Origin: Candidatus Poribacteria bacterium | GTDB lineage: Bacteria; Poribacteria; WGA-4E; GCA-2687025 | Length of the DNA: 64,000 nt | Direction: 5' to 3' | Assembly: GCA_018644665.1 (NCBI GenBank) | Contig: JABGQA010000090.1 | Coordinates: 124,001-188,000 of the forward strand | Part shown: piece by piece, positions 51,354 to 60,237 of the stretch | Numbering within the stretch: the stretch's first letter is position 1 | Layout of the letters: each line of letters starts with the position of its first letter | The notes under the pieces: generated by a model | What the model saw: the letters and a program-made list of their open reading frames with translations, nothing else | What the model was told of the DNA's origin: nothing | Database searches by the model: none | Position numbers and translations under genes: made by a program

Positions 51354-53270
51354 GTGAGCAAGAGCGACGTGGGCACGCGAGGCGTCGTGACGGTTCGGTC
51401 AGTCGCGCTCGGCCTCCTTCTCATGCCGGTAGTAGTGTACTGGCTCATCGAGATGGAGATGGTACGCTACACCCATCCGACGCTGGTCCACCCTCTCTCG
51501 AACGTCGTCTTCGTCCTCTTCTGGCTGCTCGCCCTCAACCGCGCGATTCGCGTCGCGCGCCCGGCCGCGCAGTTGCGCCGGAGCGAGTTGCTCACCGTCT
51601 ACCTGATGTTGGGCGTGCTCTCCTCACTGTGCACGCACGACATGCTCGAGATCCTCGTGACGCTCCTCGCGTACCCGTTCCGGTTCGCCACTGTGGAGAA
51701 TCAGTGGCGCGAGCTGATCTTCCCGCATCTCCCGCCGTGGCTCGTAGTGGCGGACCCCGCCATCGGTGAGGGGCTCTACGAAGGCGAGAGTTCGCTGTTC
51801 GTCAAGGAGCACCTGTTCGCCTGGGCGGGGCCGTACGCGTGGTGGACGACCTTCGTCCTCTGCCTGTTCTTCGTTCTACTGTGCGTGAACACGTTCATCC
51901 GTCGGCAGTGGATCGAGCACGAGCGTCTGTCCTACCCGATCATCCAGTTGCCGCTCGAAATGACGCGCCCGGGTAGCGGGTTCTTCCGCAACCCACTCAT
52001 GTGGGCAGGATTTGGGCTGGCGAGCCTCATCAGCATCGTCAACCTGCTCAACTCGATCTACCCGGAAGTCCCAATGGTGCCTGTGAAGCGGCAGGACGTT
52101 CACCGGGCCCTTGGGTTGACCAACATCGGCTCGGTCCGTGTGGCCTTCTACCCGTTCGCCGTGGGCATGTCGTTCCTCATCCCGTTGGAACTGCTGTTCT
52201 CGTGTTGGGCCTTCTACTGGCTGTACAAGCTCGAGATATGGATGGGACATGGTTTCGGGTTCAACCAGCTCGCGGGATACCCGTTCGGCGACCAGCAGGG
52301 ATTCGGCGCGTACATGGCGATCCTCGCGTTTGTGCTGTGGACGGCCCGGGGCCACCTCGCAGGCGTGGCGCGCGCCATCGCTCGCGGGCCTACGCCAGAC
52401 GAGCGCGAGGAGGCGATGCCCTACCGGGTCGCGGTCGTGGGGTTCATCGGCGCCATGCTGTACCTGTTGTTATTCTCCGCGCGGGCGGGCATGTCCCTCT
52501 GGGTGTTCCCGCTGTTCTTCGGCATCTACTTCGCGCTCGGTACTATGATCGCTCGAATGCGCGCGGAGCTAGGGTTCATCGTCCACGACCTGCACAACAT
52601 CGATCCGCAGGGCGTCCTCGTGGACGCCTTTGGGACGCGCCGGCTCGGTCCGCGCAACCTGACGATGTTCGCCATATACAACTTCTTCAACCGAGCCTAC
52701 CGGGCGCACCCGGCGCCGGCACAGTTGGAGGCGTTCAAGTTCGCCGAGAGGGCACAGATCCGCACGCGGCACTTCGTGTACGTTATCCTAATCGCTACCG
52801 TCGCCGGAACGGTCGTCACGTTCACCATGGTGACGAACCACTTCTACCACCACGGCGCCGACACCGGGTACTACGGCCCGTGGTCGCTTGGGTTCGGCCG
52901 AGGTCTGTACGGCCAGCTTGAGCGGTGGCTCTCGTTCCCGACGGAAACGGACGGCGTCGCGGTCGGCTTCATGGGCGTCGGCTTCTTCATGGGCAGCGCG
53001 ATGATGCTGATCCGCACGCGGTTCCTGTGGTGGCCGCTGCATCCGCTCGGATACGCGATGGCCAACAGTTGGGGTATGTTCAACCTGTGGTGCCCGCTGT
53101 TCGTCGCTTGGGCGCTGAAGTTCACGATCCTCCGGCACGGGGGACTGCGCGCGTACCGCCGTGCCGTGCCGTTCTTCCTCGGCCTGGCCCTGGGAGACTA
53201 CATCCTTGGGTATACGTGGAGCATGGGCAGCGTGCTCCTGAACCGCACGCTCTACCAGTTCTGGCCGTAG
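51354..53270 (+). CDS. Large DUF6785/DUF6784-like membrane protein
   Basis: 638 residues with about fourteen hydrophobic helices. W-I-E-H-E-R-L-S-Y-P-I-I-Q-L-P, A-E-L-G-F-I-V-H-D-L and A-N-S-W-G-M-F-N-L-W are characteristic of this family, which is distantly like OPT oligopeptide transporters and is found mainly in Planctomycetes-like lineages. GTG start at 51354. Probably a secondary transporter; substrate unknown. It is 33 bp before the Crp/Fnr-like gene on the same strand, which may regulate it. Confidence 0.75.
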   Translation: MSKSDVGTRGVVTVRSVALGLLLMPVVVYWLIEMEMVRYTHPTLVHPLSNVVFVLFWLLALNRAIRVARPAAQLRRSELLTVYLMLGVLSSLCTHDMLEILVTLLAYPFRFATVENQWRELIFPHLPPWLVVADPAIGEGLYEGESSLFVKEHLFAWAGPYAWWTTFVLCLFFVLLCVNTFIRRQWIEHERLSYPIIQLPLEMTRPGSGFFRNPLMWAGFGLASLISIVNLLNSIYPEVPMVPVKRQDVHRALGLTNIGSVRVAFYPFAVGMSFLIPLELLFSCWAFYWLYKLEIWMGHGFGFNQLAGYPFGDQQGFGAYMAILAFVLWTARGHLAGVARAIARGPTPDEREEAMPYRVAVVGFIGAMLYLLLFSARAGMSLWVFPLFFGIYFALGTMIARMRAELGFIVHDLHNIDPQGVLVDAFGTRRLGPRNLTMFAIYNFFNRAYRAHPAPAQLEAFKFAERAQIRTRHFVYVILIATVAGTVVTFTMVTNHFYHHGADTGYYGPWSLGFGRGLYGQLERWLSFPTETDGVAVGFMGVGFFMGSAMMLIRTRFLWWPLHPLGYAMANSWGMFNLWCPLFVAWALKFTILRHGGLRAYRRAVPFFLGLALGDYILGYTWSMGSVLLNRTLYQFWP

Positions 53271-53303
53271 TAGCTCCACACCGACACCGACGGGCGTTCG
53301 CCG

Positions 53304-54404
53304 ATGCAGACCGACCGAGATAAAGAGAGATACGCGCGCGACCCTATCGCCACCACCCACCACCTCGATTGGTGGCACGTGGGTGGCGCGCGGTTCACGC
53401 AACGCATGCGCCCCCGCGACCGGCACGAGTGGGAGCGACTGACGACACGGCTCACGATCCCGGGGAAGGAGTTGATTGAGCTCCCGTACTCGTCCGCCGC
53501 CGTGTGCGCCGTGGTGCTGTCCGGCCGAGTACGGATGGCCATACCGGCGCCGAAGCCGGACGACGCAGAGCCTGGAGAACGCCGACCAGACGCGCCGAAG
53601 CCGAAGGAGGAGGAGCCCAAGCCCGCCGCACGGTCGGGGCCCCCACAGGCGGCGGCGCCGACTCCAGGCCCTCCGCCGGCGCCTGCGCAACAGCCGGCTC
53701 CGCCTCGGCACCCGATCGTGTACGTGGCCGACGCGGGGGATCTTATCGGGACGTTCGGCGCCCGTGGGCAGCAAAGCGGCCTGGTCCTGCTCGAGACCGA
53801 GGCCTTGCGTGACACCGAGCTCTTGGTCGCATCTCCGGACGCGTTCCGCGGATACATGTGGCGGCGGTCGGAATGGCCCATGCCGCCCCCTGCGGCAGGA
53901 GGTACCCCTGCGTGCGGCGCCCGTGCGATCGCCTTTCAAGGCGGCGCCCGCGCGTTGGACGTCATGCGGGACACTGTGGGGCCGGGGCCTGTACCGCTCG
54001 CCGATCTGTGTGGCCGCACCCGCAACTCTCGAGCGGCGCTAGCGCTCCTGGCGTTTCTCGGGCGTGGGCACGCTCTCGCCGGGCCGGCGCTGCGCATCCG
54101 CCGCCGGCTGTGGCCGACACAACTGGCGCGGCGAATCGGCGCGGACGTCGAGTGGGTGAAGATGTGGATCCGATACGCCGAATCCGAAGGCGTCGTCGAC
54201 TACGCCCGCGGGCGATGGACGATCAGGCAACAGTGGCGCCTGCATCGGTGGGCGACGCAGATCGACACTGAGCAGAGCTTCGAACTCCCGCCGGACCCCT
54301 TCGAGGAACCGATGGAGCCCGAGGTGACTTTGGGACGTGCTTCCCGCAATGCCGATGGGACCACGCCGACAGTCGAGGACGCCGCGGCTGTGCCGCCGTA
54401 CTAA
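53304..54404 (+). CDS. Aberrant Crp/Fnr-like transcription factor with Pro/Ala-rich insertion
   Basis: 366 residues. A cyclic-nucleotide-binding-like beta-roll appears split: V-V-L-S-G-R-V-R-M (71-78), then about 55 residues rich in Pro, Ala, Glu and Lys (82-137), then V-A-D-A-G-D-L-I-G-T-F-G (141-152) and L-L-E-T-E-A-L (162-168). The C-terminal region has a winged-helix signature like HTH_Crp: Q-L-A-R-R-I-G-A-D-V-E-W-V-K (273-286) then Y-A-E-S-E-G-V-V-D-Y-A-R-G-R-W-T-I. A further tail of 60 residues is acidic. Crp-family members are usually 220-250. No Fe-S cysteine set. Function inferred. Its TAA stop shares CTAA with the convergent gene. Confidence 0.6.
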   Translation: MQTDRDKERYARDPIATTHHLDWWHVGGARFTQRMRPRDRHEWERLTTRLTIPGKELIELPYSSAAVCAVVLSGRVRMAIPAPKPDDAEPGERRPDAPKPKEEEPKPAARSGPPQAAAPTPGPPPAPAQQPAPPRHPIVYVADAGDLIGTFGARGQQSGLVLLETEALRDTELLVASPDAFRGYMWRRSEWPMPPPAAGGTPACGARAIAFQGGARALDVMRDTVGPGPVPLADLCGRTRNSRAALALLAFLGRGHALAGPALRIRRRLWPTQLARRIGADVEWVKMWIRYAESEGVVDYARGRWTIRQQWRLHRWATQIDTEQSFELPPDPFEEPMEPEVTLGRASRNADGTTPTVEDAAAVPPY

Positions 54405-55072
54405 CGGACGACGTCGTACAGGCGGGCGACGCGGGCCGGCGGTACGCGCGCGTGCAGGAGAAGCGCGATGAGCCAGTTAGTAAGCGTGACGCGCGCTATC
54501 CCGCGCCGCTCCCAGCGTCTCGGCGACACGAGGACCGTCGAGTCCACCACCACGGTGGCGCCCAGGGCGCGCACGGCGCGCGAAAACCCGAACTCCTCGC
54601 CGATCTCGACCTGCGGGAAGCCCCCGACGCGCTCGAAGGCGTCGCGCGTGACGAACACGCCAGCGTCGCCATAGAACAGGGAGAGACGGCGCGCCCGAAG
54701 GTTGGCGGCCCGCTCGATGACGCGGTACGCGACTCCCGACGCGTCTATCCGCTGCACGAACGTCCCCGCGACGGCTCCCGAGTCCACGGCCGCCAGCACA
54801 GCCGCCGACCAGGCGCAATCGAGTAGCGCGTCGACGTGGAGGAAAAGCAAGGTGTCCCCCTGCGCCAGTTGGGCGCCACGGTTCATCTGGGCGGCACGGC
54901 CGCGCGGCGCGTCCGTCACTGTCGCGTATCGCCCGGCAATCGCTGGCGTACCGTCGTCACTGCCGCCGTCGACGACGACGATCTCCGCCGCCCCACACGT
55001 CTCCCGCAGACGCCGCAGGGAGGGCCCTACGGTCGATGCCTCGTTCAGGACGGGGATGATGACCGAGATCAT
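54401..55072 (-). CDS. Glycosyltransferase family 2, TIGR04283-like
   Basis: 223 residues: V-I-I-P-V-L-N-E-A, V-V-V-D-G-G-S-D-D-G-T, R-G-R-A-A-Q-M-N-R-G-A, F-L-H-V-D and a C-terminal segment W-E-R-R-G-I-A-R-V-T-L-T-N-W. This combination (R-x-x-Q-M-N-x-G and L-H-V-D instead of DxD) matches the TIGR04283 family, often found beside selenium or radical-SAM genes. No membrane helix. Its ATG overlaps the cyclase stop by 4 bp, so it may glycosylate a terpenoid lipid. Confidence 0.82.
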   Translation of the reverse strand: MISVIIPVLNEASTVGPSLRRLRETCGAAEIVVVDGGSDDGTPAIAGRYATVTDAPRGRAAQMNRGAQLAQGDTLLFLHVDALLDCAWSAAVLAAVDSGAVAGTFVQRIDASGVAYRVIERAANLRARRLSLFYGDAGVFVTRDAFERVGGFPQVEIGEEFGFSRAVRALGATVVVDSTVLVSPRRWERRGIARVTLTNWLIALLLHARVPPARVARLYDVVR

Positions 55073-56739
55073 GCCTGGCCCGCCTGCGTGAGTGCGAGCG
55101 CGGGGAACACACAGGCGTTCATCGGATTCGCGTAGCCTCCGATCACCTCCCAGTAGATCCCGACTGGCGACGCCAGCCAGGACCCGTCCTCCCGCTGCGC
55201 TTCACACAGCCACGCCAGGGAGTCCGCGTCTTCGTGGCCGTGGGCGCGGAGCGCCTGCAGCGCGAACGCCGTCTGTTCCGCCGTGCTGGGAGCCGGCTCT
55301 CCGAGTTGCGTCTCGCCCCAGCCGCCATCGGCGTTGCGCGCCTGTTGCAGCCAACGTATGCCTCGCCGCGACGGCTCGCCTTGCGCCCGATCGGCCTGGG
55401 CAAGCGCCAGCAGCGCCGTCGCCGTTCCGTAGGTGCGTTTCGCAAGCCACAGGTCGTCCCACGAGCCGTCACGGCGTTGCACACGCTCTATCCACTCGAC
55501 GCCTCGTCCCGCAGCGCGCCGGTCGCCCACGGCGAGCATCGTCTCCACGGCGTGGGCCGTCACACTGACGCAACCAACGTCTCCGGCCTCAGGAACATAG
55601 GTGGACCAACTGCCGTCTCTGCCCTGCTTGCCGCGCAACCAGTCGACCCCGTGCCTCACACGCTCCGCGTAACCTCCCGCGCGCTGCAGCGCGAGTGTGG
55701 CGAGCGCGGTGTCGTCCGCGTCGGGGAGCAATCCGGGGCCATTGACCGCGTGGAACGCCCAACCGCCATCGCTGTTCTGACACCCAGCCAACCAGTCGGC
55801 GGCCGCGCGCACTGGAGGCGACGTCGGACGTTCGTCCAGCCGCAGCAGCGCCAGCGTCGCGAGGGCCGTGTCCCAGACGTTCAGCGACACGGCTTCCCTG
55901 TGGCCCCCGTCGTCGGTACGCGTGCCGGCTAGCCACCGCATCGCCCGGGCCAGCGGCCCCTCGGTGCGTTCCGACGGCACGGCGTCGCGCGCAACCATGA
56001 GTGCCAACGCCGCGAGCGCTGTGATGAACGTCACGCAGAACCACGACCCGTCACCCGCCTGGCGAGCCAGAATCCACGACGTGAGGTCGCGCAGGACGCG
56101 CTCACGCTTGCGTGTGTGCGCCTCGATGAGGAGAAGCATCGGCGCCAGCGTGAATTGCTCGGCGACGAACAGCCGACGGAACGCCGGCCGATAGAAGAGT
56201 GATACGGGCGGGCTCATGTGGCGTGGGGGTCGTAGCTTCGCCCGCGCAGCCTCGGGTAGTAGGCGGGTCAACGGTTCCACGACCGACCCCAGCGCCTCCG
56301 CAGCTCGCGGCGGCGGCACACCCGCCCAGTCGCGCTGCCCGGCGAGCGCGCCCAGGACCTTCACCAGCCACAGATGCCAGTCGTCCACGGGGACGCGCGC
56401 CAGCATCGCCGCGACTTCGGGCGTTGGGGACGACTCCTCGGCCGCGCGCATGGCGACGCGAGCCAGACGCGTGGCCTCGTCCGAGGCGCGGCCTTCAGGG
56501 TCTAGTGCGAAGCGACCGTCCGGTTGCTGGTGCGACTCTAGCCATCCCACGTACCCGGCGTCGATGGACGCGCCGTCGAGCGCTTCGACCAGGATGCACG
56601 CAAGCGTAGGGAACGCGTTGGATGTCAGGCGGCCCTCGAAGCGGCCGTCTTCACGCTGCTGCCCGAGCAACGCGGAGCGCGCGCGTTCGAGGGCCAGAGC
56701 CGCGTCCGCCACGTCTGGCGGAGCTGTCGACTCGCTCAT
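55069..56739 (-). CDS. Squalene-hopene-cyclase-like terpene cyclase
   Basis: 556 residues with about nine Q-x-x-D-G-S-W-type (QW) repeats. The class II cyclase acid motif L-P-D-A-D-D-T-A is at 338-345 (D-x-D-D at 340-343), and V-W-D-T-A-L-A at 288-294 matches a second conserved SHC segment. Full bacterial squalene-hopene cyclases have about 630-650 residues, so this one is short, mainly at the N-terminal side, and its C-terminus (G-I-Y-W-E-V-I-G-G-Y-A-N-P) is unlike the SHC end. It may cyclise another polyprene. It overlaps a glycosyltransferase and is 40 bp from DUF362. No squalene-synthase gene is visible in the window. Confidence 0.78.
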   Translation of the reverse strand: MSESTAPPDVADAALALERARSALLGQQREDGRFEGRLTSNAFPTLACILVEALDGASIDAGYVGWLESHQQPDGRFALDPEGRASDEATRLARVAMRAAEESSPTPEVAAMLARVPVDDWHLWLVKVLGALAGQRDWAGVPPPRAAEALGSVVEPLTRLLPEAARAKLRPPRHMSPPVSLFYRPAFRRLFVAEQFTLAPMLLLIEAHTRKRERVLRDLTSWILARQAGDGSWFCVTFITALAALALMVARDAVPSERTEGPLARAMRWLAGTRTDDGGHREAVSLNVWDTALATLALLRLDERPTSPPVRAAADWLAGCQNSDGGWAFHAVNGPGLLPDADDTALATLALQRAGGYAERVRHGVDWLRGKQGRDGSWSTYVPEAGDVGCVSVTAHAVETMLAVGDRRAAGRGVEWIERVQRRDGSWDDLWLAKRTYGTATALLALAQADRAQGEPSRRGIRWLQQARNADGGWGETQLGEPAPSTAEQTAFALQALRAHGHEDADSLAWLCEAQREDGSWLASPVGIYWEVIGGYANPMNACVFPALALTQAGQA

Positions 56740-56779
56740 TGCGACCGCCTATGTACGGTGGGTTGCGGCTTTCGAGCCG

Positions 56780-57985
56780 TCAGGCCCGCGCGCCGGCCAG
56801 CAGGGACTCGTACACGGAATAGGTCTCGATCTCCTCCGGCGCCGGCACAACTCGCTTAAGGTACAGACCCTTGTTCCTCTGGCCCTGTTCGCGCGCGATC
56901 TCGCCGCGCGACTTGAGGTTGTCGAGGTCGGGGCCGGCATGGATGACGTCACCGTCGTACAGGCCGATGACCTGGCCGGCGTATTCGTCGACGTAGGCGT
57001 CCCGCCGGTCCTGGAAAAGCTCTGCCTGCTCCGCGACGGAGTGGCGTATATCGTCCAGCAGGTCTGGCTCCATGTGCCGGTCTGAGAAGAACGCGTCACT
57101 CGCGAACAGCGCGTCGCCCCGGACATCCATCTCTGCGAGGTCGACCGGCCCAAGGCCGCGCTCGGACGCAAGCTTCACCGGGTTCCGATCAAAGTGGAAC
57201 GGCGAGTCCGGGTAGTCCCCAGCCGGGTCGACGCCCATCACCGTCATGCCGACGGCATCCGTGGCGACGGTGTTGTTCCCGGCGATGAGCCACCCCGAGT
57301 CGACGGCGGGCCCGTGCCATTCCTTCTGCGTCTGCCCAACGATGCCGTCGATGACGTTGATCGTCGGACGCAGTATCAGGCCGATGTCGGCGAGCACCCG
57401 CGGCAAGCGGATCGCCGCGTGCAGGTAACGGCGAGGCGTACCATACACTTTGCACGGCGGAATGCCGAACAGGTTCTTCATCGTAAGCGTAGCGCCCGTC
57501 GCTAGGTGGGACTTCATCTTCGCCAGCGAGACGACCGCGTCGGCCGACGCCATGTGCTCGCTCATGACGTACTCGCGGAACATCAGCCCACCGTCCGGCA
57601 CTCGGAACGTCGTGTAGGGTTCGTCGTTGTAGTCGACGATGCGCGCGTGGCTGCGGGCGAGCGGTTCCGTCAGGCCGATCGCGTCGGCGACCTCATGGCA
57701 ACGCGTGTCGGTGGTGGCGTCACCCACGACGATCTCGGCGTCCGTGTGCGAACGCATCCACGCGATCGTCGCCGCGACAACCGACGGATCGGTCAACGCC
57801 GTCTGGCGGCCGCGATGGAGCCGCACGTCCATGATGCCGATGTTGGCCTTCACAGCGATGCGTTTCATCGCCCCGAGTGAGGCGGCCAGGCCATCGATAT
57901 CATCCAGCATCGCGAAGAGAGCTTCGCGGATGGCGTCGTCGGAAGCGTCTGCCCCGAGGTGGCGAGCGGCTACGATCGGCTTCAA
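56780..57985 (-). CDS. DUF362 family protein
   Basis: 401 residues. The V-K-A-N-I-G, D-P-S-V-V-A-A-T-I, V-V-S-L-A-K-M-K-S-H, T-M-K-N-L-F-G and I-V-G-Q-T-Q-K-E-W-H-G segments mark DUF362. Many homologues have a ferredoxin-like 4Fe-4S part; no C-x-x-C-x-x-C is seen here. TTG 57985 follows AAGGGGG; the frame stays open upstream but that stretch is outside the domain and antisense to nothing useful. Function of the family is unknown. Confidence 0.8.
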   Translation of the reverse strand: MKPIVAARHLGADASDDAIREALFAMLDDIDGLAASLGAMKRIAVKANIGIMDVRLHRGRQTALTDPSVVAATIAWMRSHTDAEIVVGDATTDTRCHEVADAIGLTEPLARSHARIVDYNDEPYTTFRVPDGGLMFREYVMSEHMASADAVVSLAKMKSHLATGATLTMKNLFGIPPCKVYGTPRRYLHAAIRLPRVLADIGLILRPTINVIDGIVGQTQKEWHGPAVDSGWLIAGNNTVATDAVGMTVMGVDPAGDYPDSPFHFDRNPVKLASERGLGPVDLAEMDVRGDALFASDAFFSDRHMEPDLLDDIRHSVAEQAELFQDRRDAYVDEYAGQVIGLYDGDVIHAGPDLDNLKSRGEIAREQGQRNKGLYLKRVVPAPEEIETYSVYESLLAGARA

Positions 57986-58064
57986 GCTGTCCCCCTTCGC
58001 GTGGCGCGCGCAGATGCCTCGACGAGGCACGCGACTGAGTGTACCACACCGAATCCAGGACCCG

Positions 58065-59324
58065 TCAAGACTTGTCCCCGGGTATGCGGTGCCACGTGCC
58101 ACCGGTAGCGCGCGCCAGCATGCGGTGGTCCCTGACGTCCAGCCCGATGACGTCCACGATGATGTTGGCCGCAATGAGCTGAGGCAGGATCCGCGTCAGC
58201 GCAGGTTCGCCCTTGAGCGGCTCGTCCGTGACGAGGACGAAGCGGCGCTGCACGTCGGGCCGGAATTCGACCTTCTCGGCGGCGCGGCTCAGGGCGTCGA
58301 GGGCGAGTTCGTCGCCACCCACGCGCAGGTTCGCCAGTAGACGCTCGTACTGCGCCACGTCGGTGGACTGCGGGAAAACCAAGAACAGCACCGACTTGAA
58401 CTTCACGACTCCGAACGTCGCGTCAGCGTCCCGGCTCTTGAGTTCGGACATCATCGTCGCCAGGTTCTCGCCGACCGCGCGCAGGTTGTTCTCCATGCTG
58501 CCACTCAGGTCGAGCAGGAACACGATGTCCACGGCTCGGGCGGCCGAGCCCCCAGCCGCCGCGTGTGCAATGCCCGTCAATGCGCTGCCGATCTGTGCGC
58601 GCCGGAGTTCGGCCGGCGTCGAGGGCGCACGCGGCGTCTGCGTGGGGGGGCCGACGTGGGTTTCGCCGCCCGGTGGGGTAGCGTGCGGCAGTTCGTCGTG
58701 CTCTGCCGTGTCGGCCTCGCTGGCCTCGTCGGGCGCTGCGTCGAGCGCTTCGGTACGCTCGGGCGGCAGGGGTGCGTCCGGCTCCGTCAGCGCCGCACTC
58801 GTCGCGACCGACGTGACTGCAGGTGGCGGCTTCGACTCGGGTCGCGGCTCGGGCGGAGGCGGCTCTGGGGTCGGCTCCACCGTCGGTGTCGTCGGGCGGG
58901 GCCGCGCCGCCGGTGTCGGTTCAGGCTTCGGCTTGGGCCCGGGCTCGGGCCGGGGCGGTAGCTCGACCGCAGGCGACATCGCGACGCGTTCAGCGGCCGC
59001 GGTGACGATCTGCGTGGGCGTCGCCAGGACCGGTGTCGCCTTCCGCTCCGCGGGCGGAGACGGCATTAGCGCCACCTGTATCGTCGCGTCGTCTAGGAAG
59101 GGCTCTAGCTCGACGAACGGGACGCGGTACATCCATTCGACGGCGAGCACGACGTAGATCAGCAGATGCAGGACGCTCGAGAGGATGGCGGCGTGCGACG
59201 TGCGCGACGCATGCCACGCAACCGGAGGTCGCACATGCACACGAACCCGTGCGCGACGCGAGATGTCCTGGCCGTACAAGGCGCGCGCTCGTGCCGCGTG
59301 GTGTATGGCCTGACCTCGCTGCAT
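58065..59324 (-). CDS. Membrane-anchored von Willebrand A protein with Pro-rich linker
   Basis: 419 residues. A basic N-terminus, one membrane helix (about 47-64), a long Pro/Glu/Arg/Thr-rich linker (85-230) of the TonB/periplasm-spanning type, then a VWA domain (about 262-415) with intact MIDAS residues D-L-S-G-S-M and T-D-E-P. The architecture suggests a periplasmic adhesion or complex-assembly protein reaching across the envelope. ATG 59324 follows GAGGGG. It lies between TerC and DUF362. Confidence 0.8.
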   Translation of the reverse strand: MQRGQAIHHAARARALYGQDISRRARVRVHVRPPVAWHASRTSHAAILSSVLHLLIYVVLAVEWMYRVPFVELEPFLDDATIQVALMPSPPAERKATPVLATPTQIVTAAAERVAMSPAVELPPRPEPGPKPKPEPTPAARPRPTTPTVEPTPEPPPPEPRPESKPPPAVTSVATSAALTEPDAPLPPERTEALDAAPDEASEADTAEHDELPHATPPGGETHVGPPTQTPRAPSTPAELRRAQIGSALTGIAHAAAGGSAARAVDIVFLLDLSGSMENNLRAVGENLATMMSELKSRDADATFGVVKFKSVLFLVFPQSTDVAQYERLLANLRVGGDELALDALSRAAEKVEFRPDVQRRFVLVTDEPLKGEPALTRILPQLIAANIIVDVIGLDVRDHRMLARATGGTWHRIPGDKS

Positions 59325-59377
59325 CCCGCGAGCCCCTCCTCATCGGTCCCGCACGGTCCCGCACGCGAGGGCCTACG

Positions 59378-60130
59378 CTACGCCGCGTCATCTTCGGCGC
59401 CGGCGTCCGGATCGCCGTCCGTTGGCTCATCAGTCTTCTTGCCGATGAACCCAGTGGCGAACAGCGCCACCATCACGGGCCAGAACAGCCAGTCGGGCAC
59501 GTGCTCTATCACCGGCTCGTCCACATGCCGAACCACGTGCATGAAGTGCGCGTAAGCCGCAACGCCAAGCTTGACCGAGATCCATGCGATGATGAGGTAC
59601 GCTGCGGTCTCCAGGCGCGGATACCGCTCAAGTAGCCGCAGGAAGAAACTCGCGACAAAGCGCATCATCACGACGCCGAGGATGCCGCCCAGGTAGATGA
59701 CCCAGATCTTCTCGGGGCGAGCGCCCACGAGCCCCACGGCCGCGAGGATTGAGTCCACGGCGAAGGCCAGGTCGGTTAGCTCCACGATGATGATCGTCGG
59801 CCAGAACCGGCGAACGGCGGCCCCGCCTCCGCCGTCGGCGCTTCCCCGATGGCTCGTGAAATGCTTGACTGCCAGGTACAGGAGGTACGCCGCTCCAGCC
59901 GCTTCGATCCACCAGAACCGCATCAGGAGCGAGGCGAAGACGATGCAGATGCCGCGGAGAATCCACGCCCCGGCTAGCCCGTAGAGCAGGCCCTTCTTCT
60001 GCTGGTGCTTCGGCAGCCCCTGCACGAGTATCGCAAGGACGAGCGCGTTGTCCGCCGACAGCAGACCCTCGAGGAACACGAGGGCGATCACGGTCGGGAT
60101 GTCGCTCCCGGCGAACTGCTGTCCTAACAT
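59378..60130 (-). CDS. TerC family integral membrane protein
   Basis: 250 residues and about seven helices, with the diagnostic L-E-G-L-L-S-A-D-N-A-L-V-L-A and E-L-T-D-L-A-F-A-V-D-S motifs, whose acidic residues are thought to bind metal (manganese export in Alx/MntX/MeeF homologues; tellurite resistance in TerC). Start ATG 60130 has GGAG five bases upstream. It likely helps metallate exported proteins or exports Mn. A hydrophilic, Asp-rich tail follows the last helix. Confidence 0.88.
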   Translation of the reverse strand: MLGQQFAGSDIPTVIALVFLEGLLSADNALVLAILVQGLPKHQQKKGLLYGLAGAWILRGICIVFASLLMRFWWIEAAGAAYLLYLAVKHFTSHRGSADGGGGAAVRRFWPTIIIVELTDLAFAVDSILAAVGLVGARPEKIWVIYLGGILGVVMMRFVASFFLRLLERYPRLETAAYLIIAWISVKLGVAAYAHFMHVVRHVDEPVIEHVPDWLFWPVMVALFATGFIGKKTDEPTDGDPDAGAEDDAA

Positions 60131-60237
60131 GGATGCTCCATATGGCCGTGACGCGCACACATCCGCACATGAATCCTACTGCGTCGGCGTGTGGCCGGCG
60201 AGGCGTACATTCGGACACGCGACGGCGGGGCCCAGGG

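Noticed and set aside
53566..53712. Pro/Ala-rich repeat as a frameshift artefact in the Crp-like gene
   Set aside because: The frame stays open without stops and domain matches on both sides are in the same frame, so an in-frame insert is the simpler reading.
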